Part shown: one piece after another, positions 37,505 through 47,372 of the stretch | Layout: every line of letters begins with the position of its first letter | Position numbering within the stretch: the stretch's first letter is position 1 | Assembly (NCBI RefSeq): GCF_004745595.1 | Contig: NZ_SRLH01000003.1 | Location: forward strand, 434,001-498,000 | Direction: 5' to 3' | Origin: Flavobacterium humi | GTDB taxonomy: Bacteria; Bacteroidota; Bacteroidia; Flavobacteriales; Flavobacteriaceae | DNA: 64,000 nt | The notes under the pieces: model-generated | Databases searched by the model: none | Told to the model about the DNA's origin: nothing | The model's input: the letters and a program-made list of their open reading frames with translations, nothing else | Translations under genes and position numbers: made by a program

Positions 37505-37915
37505 TTAGCAAAATTCGTTGAAAGCGTCTTGAAGGTTTTCCGCGATTAGTTCTGCCGGACGGCCCTCAATATGATGGCGTTCTAGCATATGCACCAACTC
37601 CCCGTTTTTAAACAAAGCCATGCTTGGCGATGATGGAGGAAAAGGGAACATGTGCTGGCGGGCAGCATCTACCGCTTCTTTATCGACACCGGCAAAAACA
37701 GCCACTAAGTGATCCGGTCTTTTAGCTCCTTCCAAACTCATTTTTGCTCCCGGGCGGGCATTTCTTGCCGCACAGCCACATACTGAATTTACCACTACTA
37801 AAGTTGTTCCTTCTTTTGCGATAGCATTCTCTACTGCATCAGCGCTATATAAATCTTGAAAACCCGCATCTGATAATTCAGCACGCATTGGTTTAACCAT
37901 TTCTTCTGGATACAT
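37505..37915 (-). CDS. BrxA/BrxB family bacilliredoxin
   Basis: A thioredoxin-fold protein of 136 residues (YphP/YqiW family). The active site is C46-G-C48 in NSVCGCAARN. In Firmicutes these proteins remove bacillithiol from mixed disulfides; Bacteroidota also make bacillithiol, so the same role is plausible. It is monocistronic with its own -7 box and terminator. Confidence 0.93.
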   Translation of the reverse strand: MYPEEMVKPMRAELSDAGFQDLYSADAVENAIAKEGTTLVVVNSVCGCAARNARPGAKMSLEGAKRPDHLVAVFAGVDKEAVDAARQHMFPFPPSSPSMALFKNGELVHMLERHHIEGRPAELIAENLQDAFNEFC

Positions 37916-37942
37916 AATTTTAATTTCTAAAGTTTAGTGATG

Positions 37943-37950
37943 CAAAGTTA
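37943..37950 (-). promoter_or_regulatory. -7 promoter box of the bacilliredoxin gene
   Basis: Minus strand TAACTTTG, a TAnnTTTG match 27 nt upstream of the ATG. Confidence 0.5.
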
Positions 37951-38005
37951 CAAAGATTCTCTTCTAACTGTATCGGGATTAATAGGATTTTAACGAAAGG
38001 CCGCT

Positions 38006-38629
38006 TTACGAATCCATCAGGCTTTGGAGAAGGTCTACAAATTGGCCTACATGGTAACCGTCTAGCAAGGCATGGTGTGCATGTACGGACATTGCCATTG
38101 TTTTTTTTCCGTTTTCTTCCATCATTTTCCCAAAGGAAATTTTCGGGCAGCTATCCGGAAAAGTAAAGCTCCTGCCATGGGAGAGCGAAGTGAAATTTAC
38201 CCAAGGCAAAGAGGAAAAATGGATTAGGTTGATGCCAAAGCCCCGCGTGATGAGCCCGGGAGTGTTTTGGATCCGCTGGATTTCTTCTGCTGTTGTTTTG
38301 GCAAAAATAGTTATATCGGGTGAGTAAGGCATGTAGGAAAACCCGAAAGTCTGATCATCCCTCATGATGGTAGCGGACGCATCGACCTGGTCATAGATAA
38401 ATACCTCACCTTCCACAATCCGGTACCTGAAACTCTCAATGGCATTTACTGCGCTTAATGTGGCATGCAGGTAATAGGTAAAAAAGGAAATGCCGGATTC
38501 TTTTGCTTTGGCATAAGCTTTGGTGCAATCGATGGAAGTGGTGATCCCGAAAAAGGGTTCTTCCATTTGTTTGAAGAATAAGAAATGTTCTTTCCGATTC
38601 CAATTGTCAAGGTCTAATTTTGTTCTCAC
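38006..38629 (-). CDS. Chloramphenicol acetyltransferase-like protein (CAT fold)
   Basis: A protein of 207 residues starting with GTG, which shares its first base with the TAG stop of the HAD gene (TAGTG), so translation is coupled. The catalytic H186 and D190 lie in HHALLDG, exactly the classical CAT motif, and the N-terminus WNRKEHFLFF matches the family. Whether it confers chloramphenicol resistance cannot be told. The coupling to a housekeeping HAD gene and ordinary base composition argue for a native acetyltransferase rather than an acquired resistance gene. Confidence 0.85.
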   Translation of the reverse strand: MRTKLDLDNWNRKEHFLFFKQMEEPFFGITTSIDCTKAYAKAKESGISFFTYYLHATLSAVNAIESFRYRIVEGEVFIYDQVDASATIMRDDQTFGFSYMPYSPDITIFAKTTAEEIQRIQNTPGLITRGFGINLIHFSSLPWVNFTSLSHGRSFTFPDSCPKISFGKMMEENGKKTMAMSVHAHHALLDGYHVGQFVDLLQSLMDS

Positions 38630-39315
38630 TATAATAGGAAGGGTAAAATGTCTGTAATTTTTTCTAAAGTCCTGAAATTAGGATGGATTACTTTATGGTC
38701 AATCCTTTCGTGCGCCCAAGTGGTATGGAATGGGATGTGCACGGCGTGGCCGCCAATGCCAAGTACGGGCAACACGTCAGATTTTAAGGAATTCCCGATC
38801 ATGAAGAATTCTTCCGGCAGGATATCCAGGCGCTGTACCAATTTCCGGTAATCGACTTCCTGTTTGTCGGACATGACTTCGATATGATGGAAATAATGGC
38901 CAAGTCCCGAACGGTGCAATTTGCTCTGTTGGTCTTTCAAATCTCCTTTTGTGGCGACCACAAGTTTGTATTTTCCGTGAAGGGTTTTGAGCGTATCTTC
39001 AACACCGTCGAGCAGTTCGATCGGTTTTTCGAGCAATTCTTTTCCGTAAACGATGATCTTCTCAATGGTTTCTATGGAAATGGTCTGGTTCGAAATTTTC
39101 ATGGCCGCTTCAATCATGGAAAGGATATACCCTTTGATCCCATAACCGTACAAAGGCAGGTTTTGGATTTCAATCCTGAGCAATTCCTGCGATAGCCCCT
39201 GATGCGACAAATAATCTTCCATCAGGCCACAGAATTTCTTTTCGGTTTCCTCAAAATAAGGTTCGTTGACAAATAAGGTGTCATCGGCGTCGAAAGCAAT
39301 AACTTTTAGATTCAT
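38629..39315 (-). CDS. HAD-superfamily hydrolase
   Basis: A protein of 228 residues from the ATG at 39315 (MNLKVIAFDADDTLF); a 12-residue upstream extension is unlikely. The nucleophile and acid/base Asp are D9 and D11, and motifs II (VVATKGD) and IV (FFMIGNSLKSDVLP) are visible. It is a predicted small-molecule phosphatase with unknown substrate, coupled to the CAT-like gene by a one-base overlap. Confidence 0.88.
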   Translation of the reverse strand: MNLKVIAFDADDTLFVNEPYFEETEKKFCGLMEDYLSHQGLSQELLRIEIQNLPLYGYGIKGYILSMIEAAMKISNQTISIETIEKIIVYGKELLEKPIELLDGVEDTLKTLHGKYKLVVATKGDLKDQQSKLHRSGLGHYFHHIEVMSDKQEVDYRKLVQRLDILPEEFFMIGNSLKSDVLPVLGIGGHAVHIPFHTTWAHERIDHKVIHPNFRTLEKITDILPFLL

Positions 39316-39406
39316 TTTGTATCGGATTGGTCTAAAAAAGAAATTGGCCATTAGTTAAAACGGAGCAATTCCATAGCAATTATTTTACATCTATTGTTCC
39401 TGAAAG

Positions 39407-40636
39407 CTACTCGTCCTCCTTTTCGATTGCGTCTTCGAAATCAGGATACAAAAACTTGTTATACGGAAACCTTGTAATGTGGATTTCCCGGACCGCTTCA
39501 TACACCTTCTTACGGAATTCTTCGAAATTTTCCTTTTGCGTGGCCGAGATGAACAAAGCATTATCGGCACCTACATTGCTCATCCAGGTGTTCTTCCATT
39601 CTTCCAACGTATAATGTTTGGTCGTTTTTTCGGTAATCAGGTCATCGGCGTCAATGGTCAGGTGGCGGTAGGCGTCAATTTTATTGAAAACCATGATGGT
39701 CGGTTTATCGGCGCTTTTTATATCCAATAAAATCTTGTTGACAGATTCTATATGGTCTTCAAAATCCGGATGCGAAATATCCACCACATGAAGCAATAAA
39801 TCGGCTTCGCGGACTTCGTCTAACGTGCTTTTGAAGGAATCTACCAATTGTGTGGGTAATTTCCGGATGAACCCTACGGTATCGGAAAGCAAAAACGGCA
39901 GGTTTTTAATCACGACTTTGCGGACAGTCGTATCTAAAGTGGCAAACAATTTGTTTTCTACAAAAACATCGCTTTTTCCTATAGCATTCATCAGTGTCGA
40001 TTTGCCCACGTTCGTGTAACCGACCAACGCTACCCTCACCATTGCCCCGCGGTTGCTGCGCTGGATGGATTGCTGCTTGTCGATTGTCTTGATCTTATCT
40101 TTCAGAAGGGAAATCCTGTCCCGGACAATACGGCGGTCCGTTTCAATTTCGGTTTCCCCGGGGCCACGCAACCCGATACCTCCTTTTTGGCGTTCGAGGT
40201 GTGTCCACATCCCGGAGAGCCTTGGCAAAAGGTAAATGCACTGGGCCAATTCCACCTGTGTCCTGGCATAGGAAGTTTCCGCTCTTTGGGCGAAAATATC
40301 CAGGATGAGATTGGTCCTGTCCAAAACTTTGCAATCCAGTATTTTGGAAATGTTTTTTTGTTGGGATGGAGACAACTCATCATCAAATATCACCGTTGAA
40401 ATTCCATTGTCCTTAATATAGTAACTGATTTCTTCCATCTTTCCTGTTCCGAGGAAAGTTTTCGGGTTTGGCTTGTCTAATTTCTGGGAAAAGCGCTTTA
40501 CTACCTCACCACCAGCGGTAAATGTTAAAAAATCCAGCTCATCCAGATACTCTTTCAACTTTTCCTCGGATTGATTTTGGGTGATTATTCCTACAATAAC
40601 CGTTTTTTCGAAATTTATTTTCTCTTTTTCTAACAT
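39407..40636 (-). CDS. hflX: Ribosome-associated GTPase HflX
   Basis: A protein of 409 residues from the ATG at 40636 (MLEKEKINFEK), preferred over a start 6 codons upstream because only 15 nt separate it from the -7 box. The N-terminal nucleotide-binding region and the glycine-rich RQKGGIGLRGPGETEIE linker are typical of HflX; the G domain has GYTNVGKST (G1), DTVGFI (G3) and NKID (G4). It splits stalled 70S ribosomes under stress in characterised bacteria. Confidence 0.95.
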   Translation of the reverse strand: MLEKEKINFEKTVIVGIITQNQSEEKLKEYLDELDFLTFTAGGEVVKRFSQKLDKPNPKTFLGTGKMEEISYYIKDNGISTVIFDDELSPSQQKNISKILDCKVLDRTNLILDIFAQRAETSYARTQVELAQCIYLLPRLSGMWTHLERQKGGIGLRGPGETEIETDRRIVRDRISLLKDKIKTIDKQQSIQRSNRGAMVRVALVGYTNVGKSTLMNAIGKSDVFVENKLFATLDTTVRKVVIKNLPFLLSDTVGFIRKLPTQLVDSFKSTLDEVREADLLLHVVDISHPDFEDHIESVNKILLDIKSADKPTIMVFNKIDAYRHLTIDADDLITEKTTKHYTLEEWKNTWMSNVGADNALFISATQKENFEEFRKKVYEAVREIHITRFPYNKFLYPDFEDAIEKEDE

Positions 40637-40651
40637 AGTGTGAATAAAGCA

Positions 40652-40659
40652 CAAAACTA
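40652..40659 (-). promoter_or_regulatory. -7 promoter box of hflX
   Basis: Minus strand TAGTTTTG, a TAnnTTTG match 15 nt before the ATG at 40636. Confidence 0.5.
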
Positions 40660-40763
40660 CTAATTTGTGGCGAAACTTTGCATTTTCTTTACCTCTAATA
40701 CGTAATTCATCGAAAAAAATCGAACATTTTTGACTTAAATCTTATAGAATTGTTAATTTTTTT

Positions 40764-40771
40764 TACATTTG
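40764..40771 (+). promoter_or_regulatory. -7 promoter box of the type B cargo operon
   Basis: TACATTTG matches TAnnTTTG, 38 nt before the ATG at 40810. No TTG at standard spacing. Confidence 0.5.
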
Positions 40772-40809
40772 GGGATTAATCAAACTAGTTAACCGAAAAT
40801 ATTACAACT

Positions 40810-43800
40810 ATGAAAAAAATTACTTTTGGTTTTTTCATGATGCTTTTACCTTTCCTGAGTTTTGCCCAGGTAATAGATGAAGGCTTTGAAGGAGCCACTT
40901 TCCCTCCTACAGCTGCTGTGCCAGGGAACTGGGCCGTTTTTGATAACGGTGTAGGAACAGGTTCTAATTGGACCGAAACAACAAATGCTGCCCTTGTGCA
41001 TTCAGGTGCAAAAGCGGCATTCGTGGATCGTGAAGGTATTGGCTCAGGGAATACCTCACAGGATTGGCTTGTGACACCGCGTATAACGGTGCCTGCAAAC
41101 GGTCAGTTACGATTTTTTACCAGGCAGACATTAATTGGTAATAATGGTTCAACGTATGAGATAAGAATCTCAACGGACCCTGTACAGAGTAACTTGGCAG
41201 GATTTAATGCAACCCCATTGCAATCCTGGACTGAAACAACTTTAAATGCCACATACAATGTGTATGAGGAGAAATTAGTTAGTTTAAGTGGTTATGCAGG
41301 CCAGCAGGTCTACATTGCTTTCGTTAAAGTTCATACGCAAACAGGCGGATCAACAACAGGAGACAGATGGCTCGTGGATGATGTGAAAGTTTTGCAACAA
41401 TGTTTGGATCCGACGGCTTTGGGTGTTGGAACCATAACACCGACATCGGCTGTATTGTTATGGACAGCCAATGGAGGAGCAACGACTTTTGATGTGGAAG
41501 TTATTCCGGCAGCCGCTAGTCCACTAGGAAATCCAAGCCCAGGTGGTGCAGGAATTGCAAATAACCAGCCTTTTGGAGGATTGACTCCTGGAACGGCTTA
41601 CAAATATTATGTAAGAGCAGTTTGCGGAGGAGGAAATAACAGCCAGTGGGTTGGTCCGTATACCTTTTTGACGACTCCGGCAGGATCTATATGTAGTTCT
41701 CCGATAGTAATTGGAGGATTGCCTTTTAGTCAAAGTAGCAATACGAATTTATATGGTGATGAGGTAGATACTCCTCAAGGAGCCGGTTGTGCCGGTGGTG
41801 CGACAAATTATATGGCTGGTGCAGAAGTGTTTTATTCTTATACACCAACTTTTACAGGAAATATTACGATTTCAATGACACCAACAGGTGTTAGTTCAAG
41901 TTTATATGTTTACAACGGTTGCGCAAATGTGGGCGTAAGCTGTTTGGGCGGTGTGGCCGACAATACAGGGAATCCTAGGGTAATCCAGCCATTGGCCGTT
42001 ACTGCAGGACAAACGTATATTATCGTTATCTCTTCAAGTACGACTCCGGCTGCCGGAATTCCGTATTCTTTGGTTATACAACAGTTTAATTGTACGCCAC
42101 CAGTTGGTTTGCCTACAACGAATATCAATACAACCAGTGCTGATTTGTCTTGGACAAACCCTACAGGGGCTACAGCTTGGGAAGTGGCGGTACAACCGGC
42201 AGGATCTGGTATTCCAACAGGAGCAGGTCAGCCAGCAGCTACCAACACAAACTTTACAGTAGGTCCTTTGACTCCTGCAACAGCATACCAATATTGGGTA
42301 AGAGCTGATTGTGGTGGAGGTGTTTTCAGTTCTTGGGCTGGACCATATACATTCAGTACCGCTATATGTGACGCGGTTGACAGATGTGATTTCGTTTTCA
42401 GGATGACTGACTCTTTCGGAGACGGTTGGAATGGAGCGCGAATGGAAGTAAGACAAAATGGAGTAGTAGTGGCCACTATCGGTTCTACATTTACAGCAGG
42501 GGCAGGACCAATAAATATTACGGTTCCTTTATGCCAGAATTTCCCTTTTGAATTGCATTGGACTGTTCCGGGAAGTTTCCCTGGAGAAGTTGGGGTTTCT
42601 GTAATCAATAACTTCGGACAGACTTTATATAATAAACCATCTGGTACTGGTTCTGCGCCTTCTTTATTATATACATCAACTTTCAGTTGTTCTACACCGG
42701 CATGTTTGCCTCCTACGGCATTAACAGCAACAGGTATGACTACTACAACTGCGAATTTAGCATGGAATGGAGCAGGAGCCACTATGTGGGATGTATATGT
42801 AGTAACAAACGGATCAGCTGCTCCGGATGCATCTACTGTACCTACGTATAATGATATCACGACAAACGCTCAAGTTGCCGGGCCGCTATTGCCGCTTACA
42901 ACGTATCAGTTTTATGTAAGAGTTGTTTGTTCAGGAACAAGCAATAGTATTTGGGCAGGACCGGTTACTTTCACAACGTTACCAACATGTCCTCAACCAA
43001 CTGCTTTAACTGTTTCTAATATTTCTATGAATTCAGCTACTTTAGCGTGGACTGAAGCACAAACGGCAACAGCTTGGGATATTTATGTGGTTGATGCTGG
43101 ATCTGCAGCTCCGACTGCAACATCAACACCTACATTCCCTAGTGTTACCAATAATTTCTCAGCAACAGGATTGTTGGCTGGACATTGCTATGAGTACTAT
43201 GTAAGAGCAGTATGTTCTCCTACGGATTCAAGTTTATGGTCAGGGCCGAAATCATTCTGTACAACTATTTGTTTACCAGCAAACCAGTGTAATTACACCT
43301 TCAGATTAACGGATTCATTCGGTGACGGATGGAACGGAGCTAGAATGGAAGTAAGACAAAATGGTATTGTTGTAGCTACTTTAGGAGCAACATTCACTAC
43401 AGGAGCAGGACCAATAAATATCCTTGTACCTCTTTGTGATGATATTCCGTTTGAATTGCATTGGACTGTTCCGGGAAGTTTCCCTGGAGAAGTAGGAGTG
43501 TCAATTATCGATCCTTTTACAGATGTTTTATATACAAAAGCACCTGGTGTAGGTTCTGCGCCGTCATTGTTATATTCAGATATGGCTCAGTGTACACCTC
43601 CAACTTGTGCTAAACCTATTACATTAGGAGCGAATACAATTACGCAAACAACAGCTAACTTAACTTGGGTACAACCAGCAGCGCCTGGATCTCCGGTAGG
43701 AGGATGGCAAATTGTTGTTCAACCAGCTATTTTAGGAGCGCCTACGGGAGCTGGAACTCCTGCTGCAGCAACAACGTTTGCAGCTGGAAGTTTAACACCA

Positions 43801-46365
43801 GGTACCTTATATGAGTTCTACGTAAGAACGGATTGTGGGGCAGCTGATGGTTTAAGTGGATGGGCTGGACCGTTTGCATTCGGAACTCAGGTTTCCAATA
43901 ACGAATGTGCACAGGCAATTGTTGTTCCTGTAAATGACGATGCATCTTGTGCTTTGTTTGGAAGTGGTTCTGTTATCGGGGCGACAGGTTCGTTACCGGC
44001 AACAGCTTGTGGAGGAACGGCAAATGATGACGTTTGGTTCCAGTTCACGGCAACTTCGACAAAACATTATATCAACTTGTTTAACGTTGCAGGTTCTACG
44101 ACAGATTTAAATCATGTTGTATATTCAGGTACATGTGGTGCTTTAGTACAGCAAGGTGCTTGTCAATTGAACAATAACAGTATCATTTCAGGTTTGACTA
44201 TCGGAAATGTGTACTATGTAAGGGTTTATACGGCTACGGCTACTACAAACCAAACAACAACGTTTAATATCTGTATTGGAACAGTTTCTACTTGTAGTAC
44301 TGCGGAAGCAACATGCTCTAACCCGACGGATCCGTTTATTTTCCCAAATACAACAGGAGTTCCAAGTGAAGGGCAGCAAGCTTGTTTGTTTACCAATCCA
44401 AACCCGACGTATTACTTCATGACGATTTTGCAATCAGGAAACTTATCTTTCCAAATCACGCAAAATACTGCTTTTGATGCAGCTGGTAACCCAACAGGAA
44501 CTGGTCTTGACGTTGACTTCGTTGCTTGGGGGCCATTTACATCTAATTCTGCAGCTTGTGGTAATTTAGGTAACGGATGTCCTACACCAGGAGCGTGTCC
44601 TAACAATACGACAAACCCAACATTCTATCCGTATGTACCGGGTAATATCATGGACTGTAGTTATTCTGCGGCACCGGTTGAGACATTTACAATCAATAAC
44701 GCGGTTGCCGGTCAGGTATACGTAATTGTAATTACTAACTTTAACGGAGCACCTGGATTCATCAGATTTGACCAGACGAACTTTGGTGTACCTGGATCAG
44801 GATTAACTGACTGTTCTATCGTATGTGAGGTAGATTTAGGACCGGATCAAAACTTATGTGGAGTTTCTTCTGTAGTTTTAGATTCTCACTTGAATAACCC
44901 ATTGGCAACATTTGTTTGGAAAAAAGGTACAGATGTTATTGTGGGAGCTACTTCTTCAACATATACTGCTACTGAATCAGGAACGTATACCGTTATCGGA
45001 ACATGCGCACCAAATGATGTACAGGATTCAATGGTCTTGAATTTAGGACCTAACGTGATCATTGGTGACCAACCGGATTATGCACTTTGTGATGATGCTT
45101 CAAATGACGGTATCGCTACTTTTGACTTGTCAACATTGACAACAGGTATCCTTGCAGGTTTAGATCCAAACTTCACTTATAACATAACATATCATTATAA
45201 TGAAGCAGATGCTTTAACAGGTCTAAATGCTATCAACCCGGCAATTCCTTATACAGGAGCTTCTCAAACGATTTTCATTAGAGTCGTAGCGGTAGGATAT
45301 CCGGTATGTAACACTATTGTACCTCAAAACTTAGTAGTTAAGCCAACGCCAATTGCGACGCTTACTTCTTCTGATGCGGACAATACGATCTGTAGTAATG
45401 AAACAGCGACTATTAGCGTTAACCCGGTTAACTTCGTGGCAACAGACGCTACGTATACCTGGACATTAAATAGCAATCCGATTGCAGCAACAGGTTCTCA
45501 AATTACACCAACCGCCAGCGGTACTTATGGTGTGACAATCAACTTGAACGGATGTACTGCACCGTTGACATTGACCTTTACAATCAATGCTCTTCCGGAC
45601 TTTGGAATAACAGGAACCAACCTTGTTAAGTGTGCTAATGAAACAGCGGTACTTACTGTAGCTCCAAACGTTCCGTTTGCTGCTGGTGTTACGTATTCAT
45701 GGACTCATGACGGTAACCCGATGCCAGGTGAAACAGCTGCTACTTTGAGCACGACAGCGTATGGTATTTTTGCCGTAACGGTGAATAATCTTGGATGTAC
45801 AACAACGCATCAAATAGAGATCACGTTAGATTCGACGAATATTCCAATCAATACTGTAGGAGAATGTCAAGGAAGCAACTATATGATTACTGCAACCCCT
45901 CAAGGAACAGGAACATATACATATGACTGGTATAATGGAAACGACCTGACAACACCAATTGTTGACGGTGATGCTATCGGATCTAGTTTCAATGTAACTG
46001 CATATGCTAATGCTAATAATATATCTTCTTTCCCTGTCACTTTCGTAGTTAAGGTAACTACAACTCCGGAAGGATGTACTGATAGCGAAACATTTGTTGT
46101 GGAAAGCCCTCTTTGTACTATTCAAAAAGGTATTTCTCCTAACAATGATGGTGATAATGACGAATTCGATTTAAGAGGTTTAGGTGTGAGACAATTGAGT
46201 ATCTTCAACAGATATGGTACCAAAGTTTACAGTTTGGCAAACTATACCAACGAATGGAAAGGTCAGTCAGATAAAGGGAATATCTTGCCGGACGGAACAT
46301 ATTACTATGTAATTGAACAAACCAGCGGCGAAACCAAGTCAGGTTGGATATATATTAATAGATAA
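40810..46365 (+). CDS. Giant multidomain surface protein, T9SS type B cargo
   Basis: A protein of 1851 residues. A signal peptide (1-20, ending SFAQ) is followed by a choice-of-anchor J domain (about 22-195, DEGFEGATFPP to GDRWLVDDVKV), an alternating series of FnIII domains and other beta modules, two copies of a module carrying DSFGDGWNGARMEVRQNG, then Ig-like repeats. The last 85 residues (QKGISPNNDGDNDEF to GWIYINR) are the type B, gliding-motility-associated sorting domain. Such proteins are exported by the T9SS and held at the surface with help from a PorP/SprF-like partner, which follows directly. An adhesin role is likely but inferred. Confidence 0.9.
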   Translation: MKKITFGFFMMLLPFLSFAQVIDEGFEGATFPPTAAVPGNWAVFDNGVGTGSNWTETTNAALVHSGAKAAFVDREGIGSGNTSQDWLVTPRITVPANGQLRFFTRQTLIGNNGSTYEIRISTDPVQSNLAGFNATPLQSWTETTLNATYNVYEEKLVSLSGYAGQQVYIAFVKVHTQTGGSTTGDRWLVDDVKVLQQCLDPTALGVGTITPTSAVLLWTANGGATTFDVEVIPAAASPLGNPSPGGAGIANNQPFGGLTPGTAYKYYVRAVCGGGNNSQWVGPYTFLTTPAGSICSSPIVIGGLPFSQSSNTNLYGDEVDTPQGAGCAGGATNYMAGAEVFYSYTPTFTGNITISMTPTGVSSSLYVYNGCANVGVSCLGGVADNTGNPRVIQPLAVTAGQTYIIVISSSTTPAAGIPYSLVIQQFNCTPPVGLPTTNINTTSADLSWTNPTGATAWEVAVQPAGSGIPTGAGQPAATNTNFTVGPLTPATAYQYWVRADCGGGVFSSWAGPYTFSTAICDAVDRCDFVFRMTDSFGDGWNGARMEVRQNGVVVATIGSTFTAGAGPINITVPLCQNFPFELHWTVPGSFPGEVGVSVINNFGQTLYNKPSGTGSAPSLLYTSTFSCSTPACLPPTALTATGMTTTTANLAWNGAGATMWDVYVVTNGSAAPDASTVPTYNDITTNAQVAGPLLPLTTYQFYVRVVCSGTSNSIWAGPVTFTTLPTCPQPTALTVSNISMNSATLAWTEAQTATAWDIYVVDAGSAAPTATSTPTFPSVTNNFSATGLLAGHCYEYYVRAVCSPTDSSLWSGPKSFCTTICLPANQCNYTFRLTDSFGDGWNGARMEVRQNGIVVATLGATFTTGAGPINILVPLCDDIPFELHWTVPGSFPGEVGVSIIDPFTDVLYTKAPGVGSAPSLLYSDMAQCTPPTCAKPITLGANTITQTTANLTWVQPAAPGSPVGGWQIVVQPAILGAPTGAGTPAAATTFAAGSLTPGTLYEFYVRTDCGAADGLSGWAGPFAFGTQVSNNECAQAIVVPVNDDASCALFGSGSVIGATGSLPATACGGTANDDVWFQFTATSTKHYINLFNVAGSTTDLNHVVYSGTCGALVQQGACQLNNNSIISGLTIGNVYYVRVYTATATTNQTTTFNICIGTVSTCSTAEATCSNPTDPFIFPNTTGVPSEGQQACLFTNPNPTYYFMTILQSGNLSFQITQNTAFDAAGNPTGTGLDVDFVAWGPFTSNSAACGNLGNGCPTPGACPNNTTNPTFYPYVPGNIMDCSYSAAPVETFTINNAVAGQVYVIVITNFNGAPGFIRFDQTNFGVPGSGLTDCSIVCEVDLGPDQNLCGVSSVVLDSHLNNPLATFVWKKGTDVIVGATSSTYTATESGTYTVIGTCAPNDVQDSMVLNLGPNVIIGDQPDYALCDDASNDGIATFDLSTLTTGILAGLDPNFTYNITYHYNEADALTGLNAINPAIPYTGASQTIFIRVVAVGYPVCNTIVPQNLVVKPTPIATLTSSDADNTICSNETATISVNPVNFVATDATYTWTLNSNPIAATGSQITPTASGTYGVTINLNGCTAPLTLTFTINALPDFGITGTNLVKCANETAVLTVAPNVPFAAGVTYSWTHDGNPMPGETAATLSTTAYGIFAVTVNNLGCTTTHQIEITLDSTNIPINTVGECQGSNYMITATPQGTGTYTYDWYNGNDLTTPIVDGDAIGSSFNVTAYANANNISSFPVTFVVKVTTTPEGCTDSETFVVESPLCTIQKGISPNNDGDNDEFDLRGLGVRQLSIFNRYGTKVYSLANYTNEWKGQSDKGNILPDGTYYYVIEQTSGETKSGWIYINR
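42547..42590 (+). repeat. Intragenic 44-bp direct repeat, copy 1
   Basis: Identical over 44 bases to 43450-43493. Both encode FELHWTVPGSFPGEV inside the duplicated module of the giant surface protein; the surrounding module (about 300 bp) is similar but not identical. Confidence 0.9.
43450..43493 (+). repeat. Intragenic 44-bp direct repeat, copy 2
   Basis: Second copy of the repeat at 42547-42590, about 903 bp downstream and in the same reading frame. Confidence 0.9.
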
Positions 46366-46376
46366 TTAAAAATTGG

Positions 46377-46410
46377 AAAGCAGTCTGCCGGTAACAGGCA
46401 GACTTGCTTT
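46377..46410 (+). other. Intra-operon hairpin between cargo and PorP/SprF genes
   Basis: AAAGCA-GTCTGCC / GGCAGAC-T-TGCTTT, a 13-bp stem with one bulged T and a 7-nt loop, but no T-run after it. It is more likely a processing or attenuation element than a full terminator. Confidence 0.6.
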
Positions 46411-46433
46411 ACTAACCAAATAAAAACTAACAA

Positions 46434-47354
46434 ATGAAAAAATTATTTTTCACAACAGTTGTTGCTTTGATGGCAATTTATGATGTTCAGGCTCAACAAG
46501 ATCCGCATTATACACAATACATGTATAATATGAATGTTATCAATCCAGCTTATGCAGGATCTAAGGAAAACCTATCGCTTGGGCTTTTGTACCGCAAGCA
46601 GTGGGTTGAAATTGAAGATGCACCGACAACATTTACCGCGACTGGGCATTCTCCGGTGGGGAAAAATGTAGGATTGGGACTTTCTGTTATTTCAGATAAA
46701 ATCGGACCGGTTGAAGAAACCAATATTTACGGAGATTTCTCCTATACACTTAATTTAGGAGGTGAGCATAGGTTAGCCATGGGTATTAAAGCGGGTGTTT
46801 CTTTGCAGAAAATAGGACTAAACAGCCAGATCGCAAGTACACTACCGGTACCTACTGACGGCGCTTTCTCTGAAAACACTTCAAACTCTGATTTAAACGT
46901 CGGGGCCGGATTGTTCTACTATACAGATAAATACTATTTGGCTTTTTCGATCCCAAACATGCTCGAAGCGACTCATTTGGATTATAACGGCGTTCAGTAC
47001 GGATCTGAAGTACAACACTATTTCTTAACGGGAGGATATGTTTTCAATTTATCCCCATCAACGAAGTTCAAACCGTTCTTCATGGTGAAATCAGCATTTA
47101 ATGCTCCTACTTCATTTGATATATCGACTAACTTCCTGTTCTTTGAAAAATTCGAAATCGGAGCTACTTATAGAATTGATGATTCTTTTGGTGGTATGGT
47201 AAACTATAAAGTTTCAGATGGAATTCGAGTGGGTTACGCTTACGATCATATCGTTTCGGATTTGAAAGTGGCTACACCTTCATCACATGAATTTATCTTG
47301 TTGTTCGACTTGAACTTCCCTAAAAAAGTATCAAGTTCTCCACGTTATTTCTAA
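46434..47354 (+). CDS. PorP/SprF family outer membrane protein
   Basis: A protein of 306 residues with a signal peptide ending VQAQ. The mature start QQDPHYTQYMYNMNVINPAYAG is the family hallmark (cut here into QQDPHYTQYMYN and MNVINPAYAG), and the rest is an alternating beta-barrel pattern. In Flavobacterium, SprF is needed for surface delivery of the type B cargo SprB, so this protein is the likely partner of the giant cargo 69 nt upstream. Confidence 0.92.
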   Translation: MKKLFFTTVVALMAIYDVQAQQDPHYTQYMYNMNVINPAYAGSKENLSLGLLYRKQWVEIEDAPTTFTATGHSPVGKNVGLGLSVISDKIGPVEETNIYGDFSYTLNLGGEHRLAMGIKAGVSLQKIGLNSQIASTLPVPTDGAFSENTSNSDLNVGAGLFYYTDKYYLAFSIPNMLEATHLDYNGVQYGSEVQHYFLTGGYVFNLSPSTKFKPFFMVKSAFNAPTSFDISTNFLFFEKFEIGATYRIDDSFGGMVNYKVSDGIRVGYAYDHIVSDLKVATPSSHEFILLFDLNFPKKVSSSPRYF

Positions 47355-47372
47355 AATATTAAAGAAAACAAA

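Noticed and set aside
38006..38629. Acquired chloramphenicol resistance gene
   Set aside because: Coupled by a one-base overlap to a HAD gene, normal base composition and no mobile element nearby.
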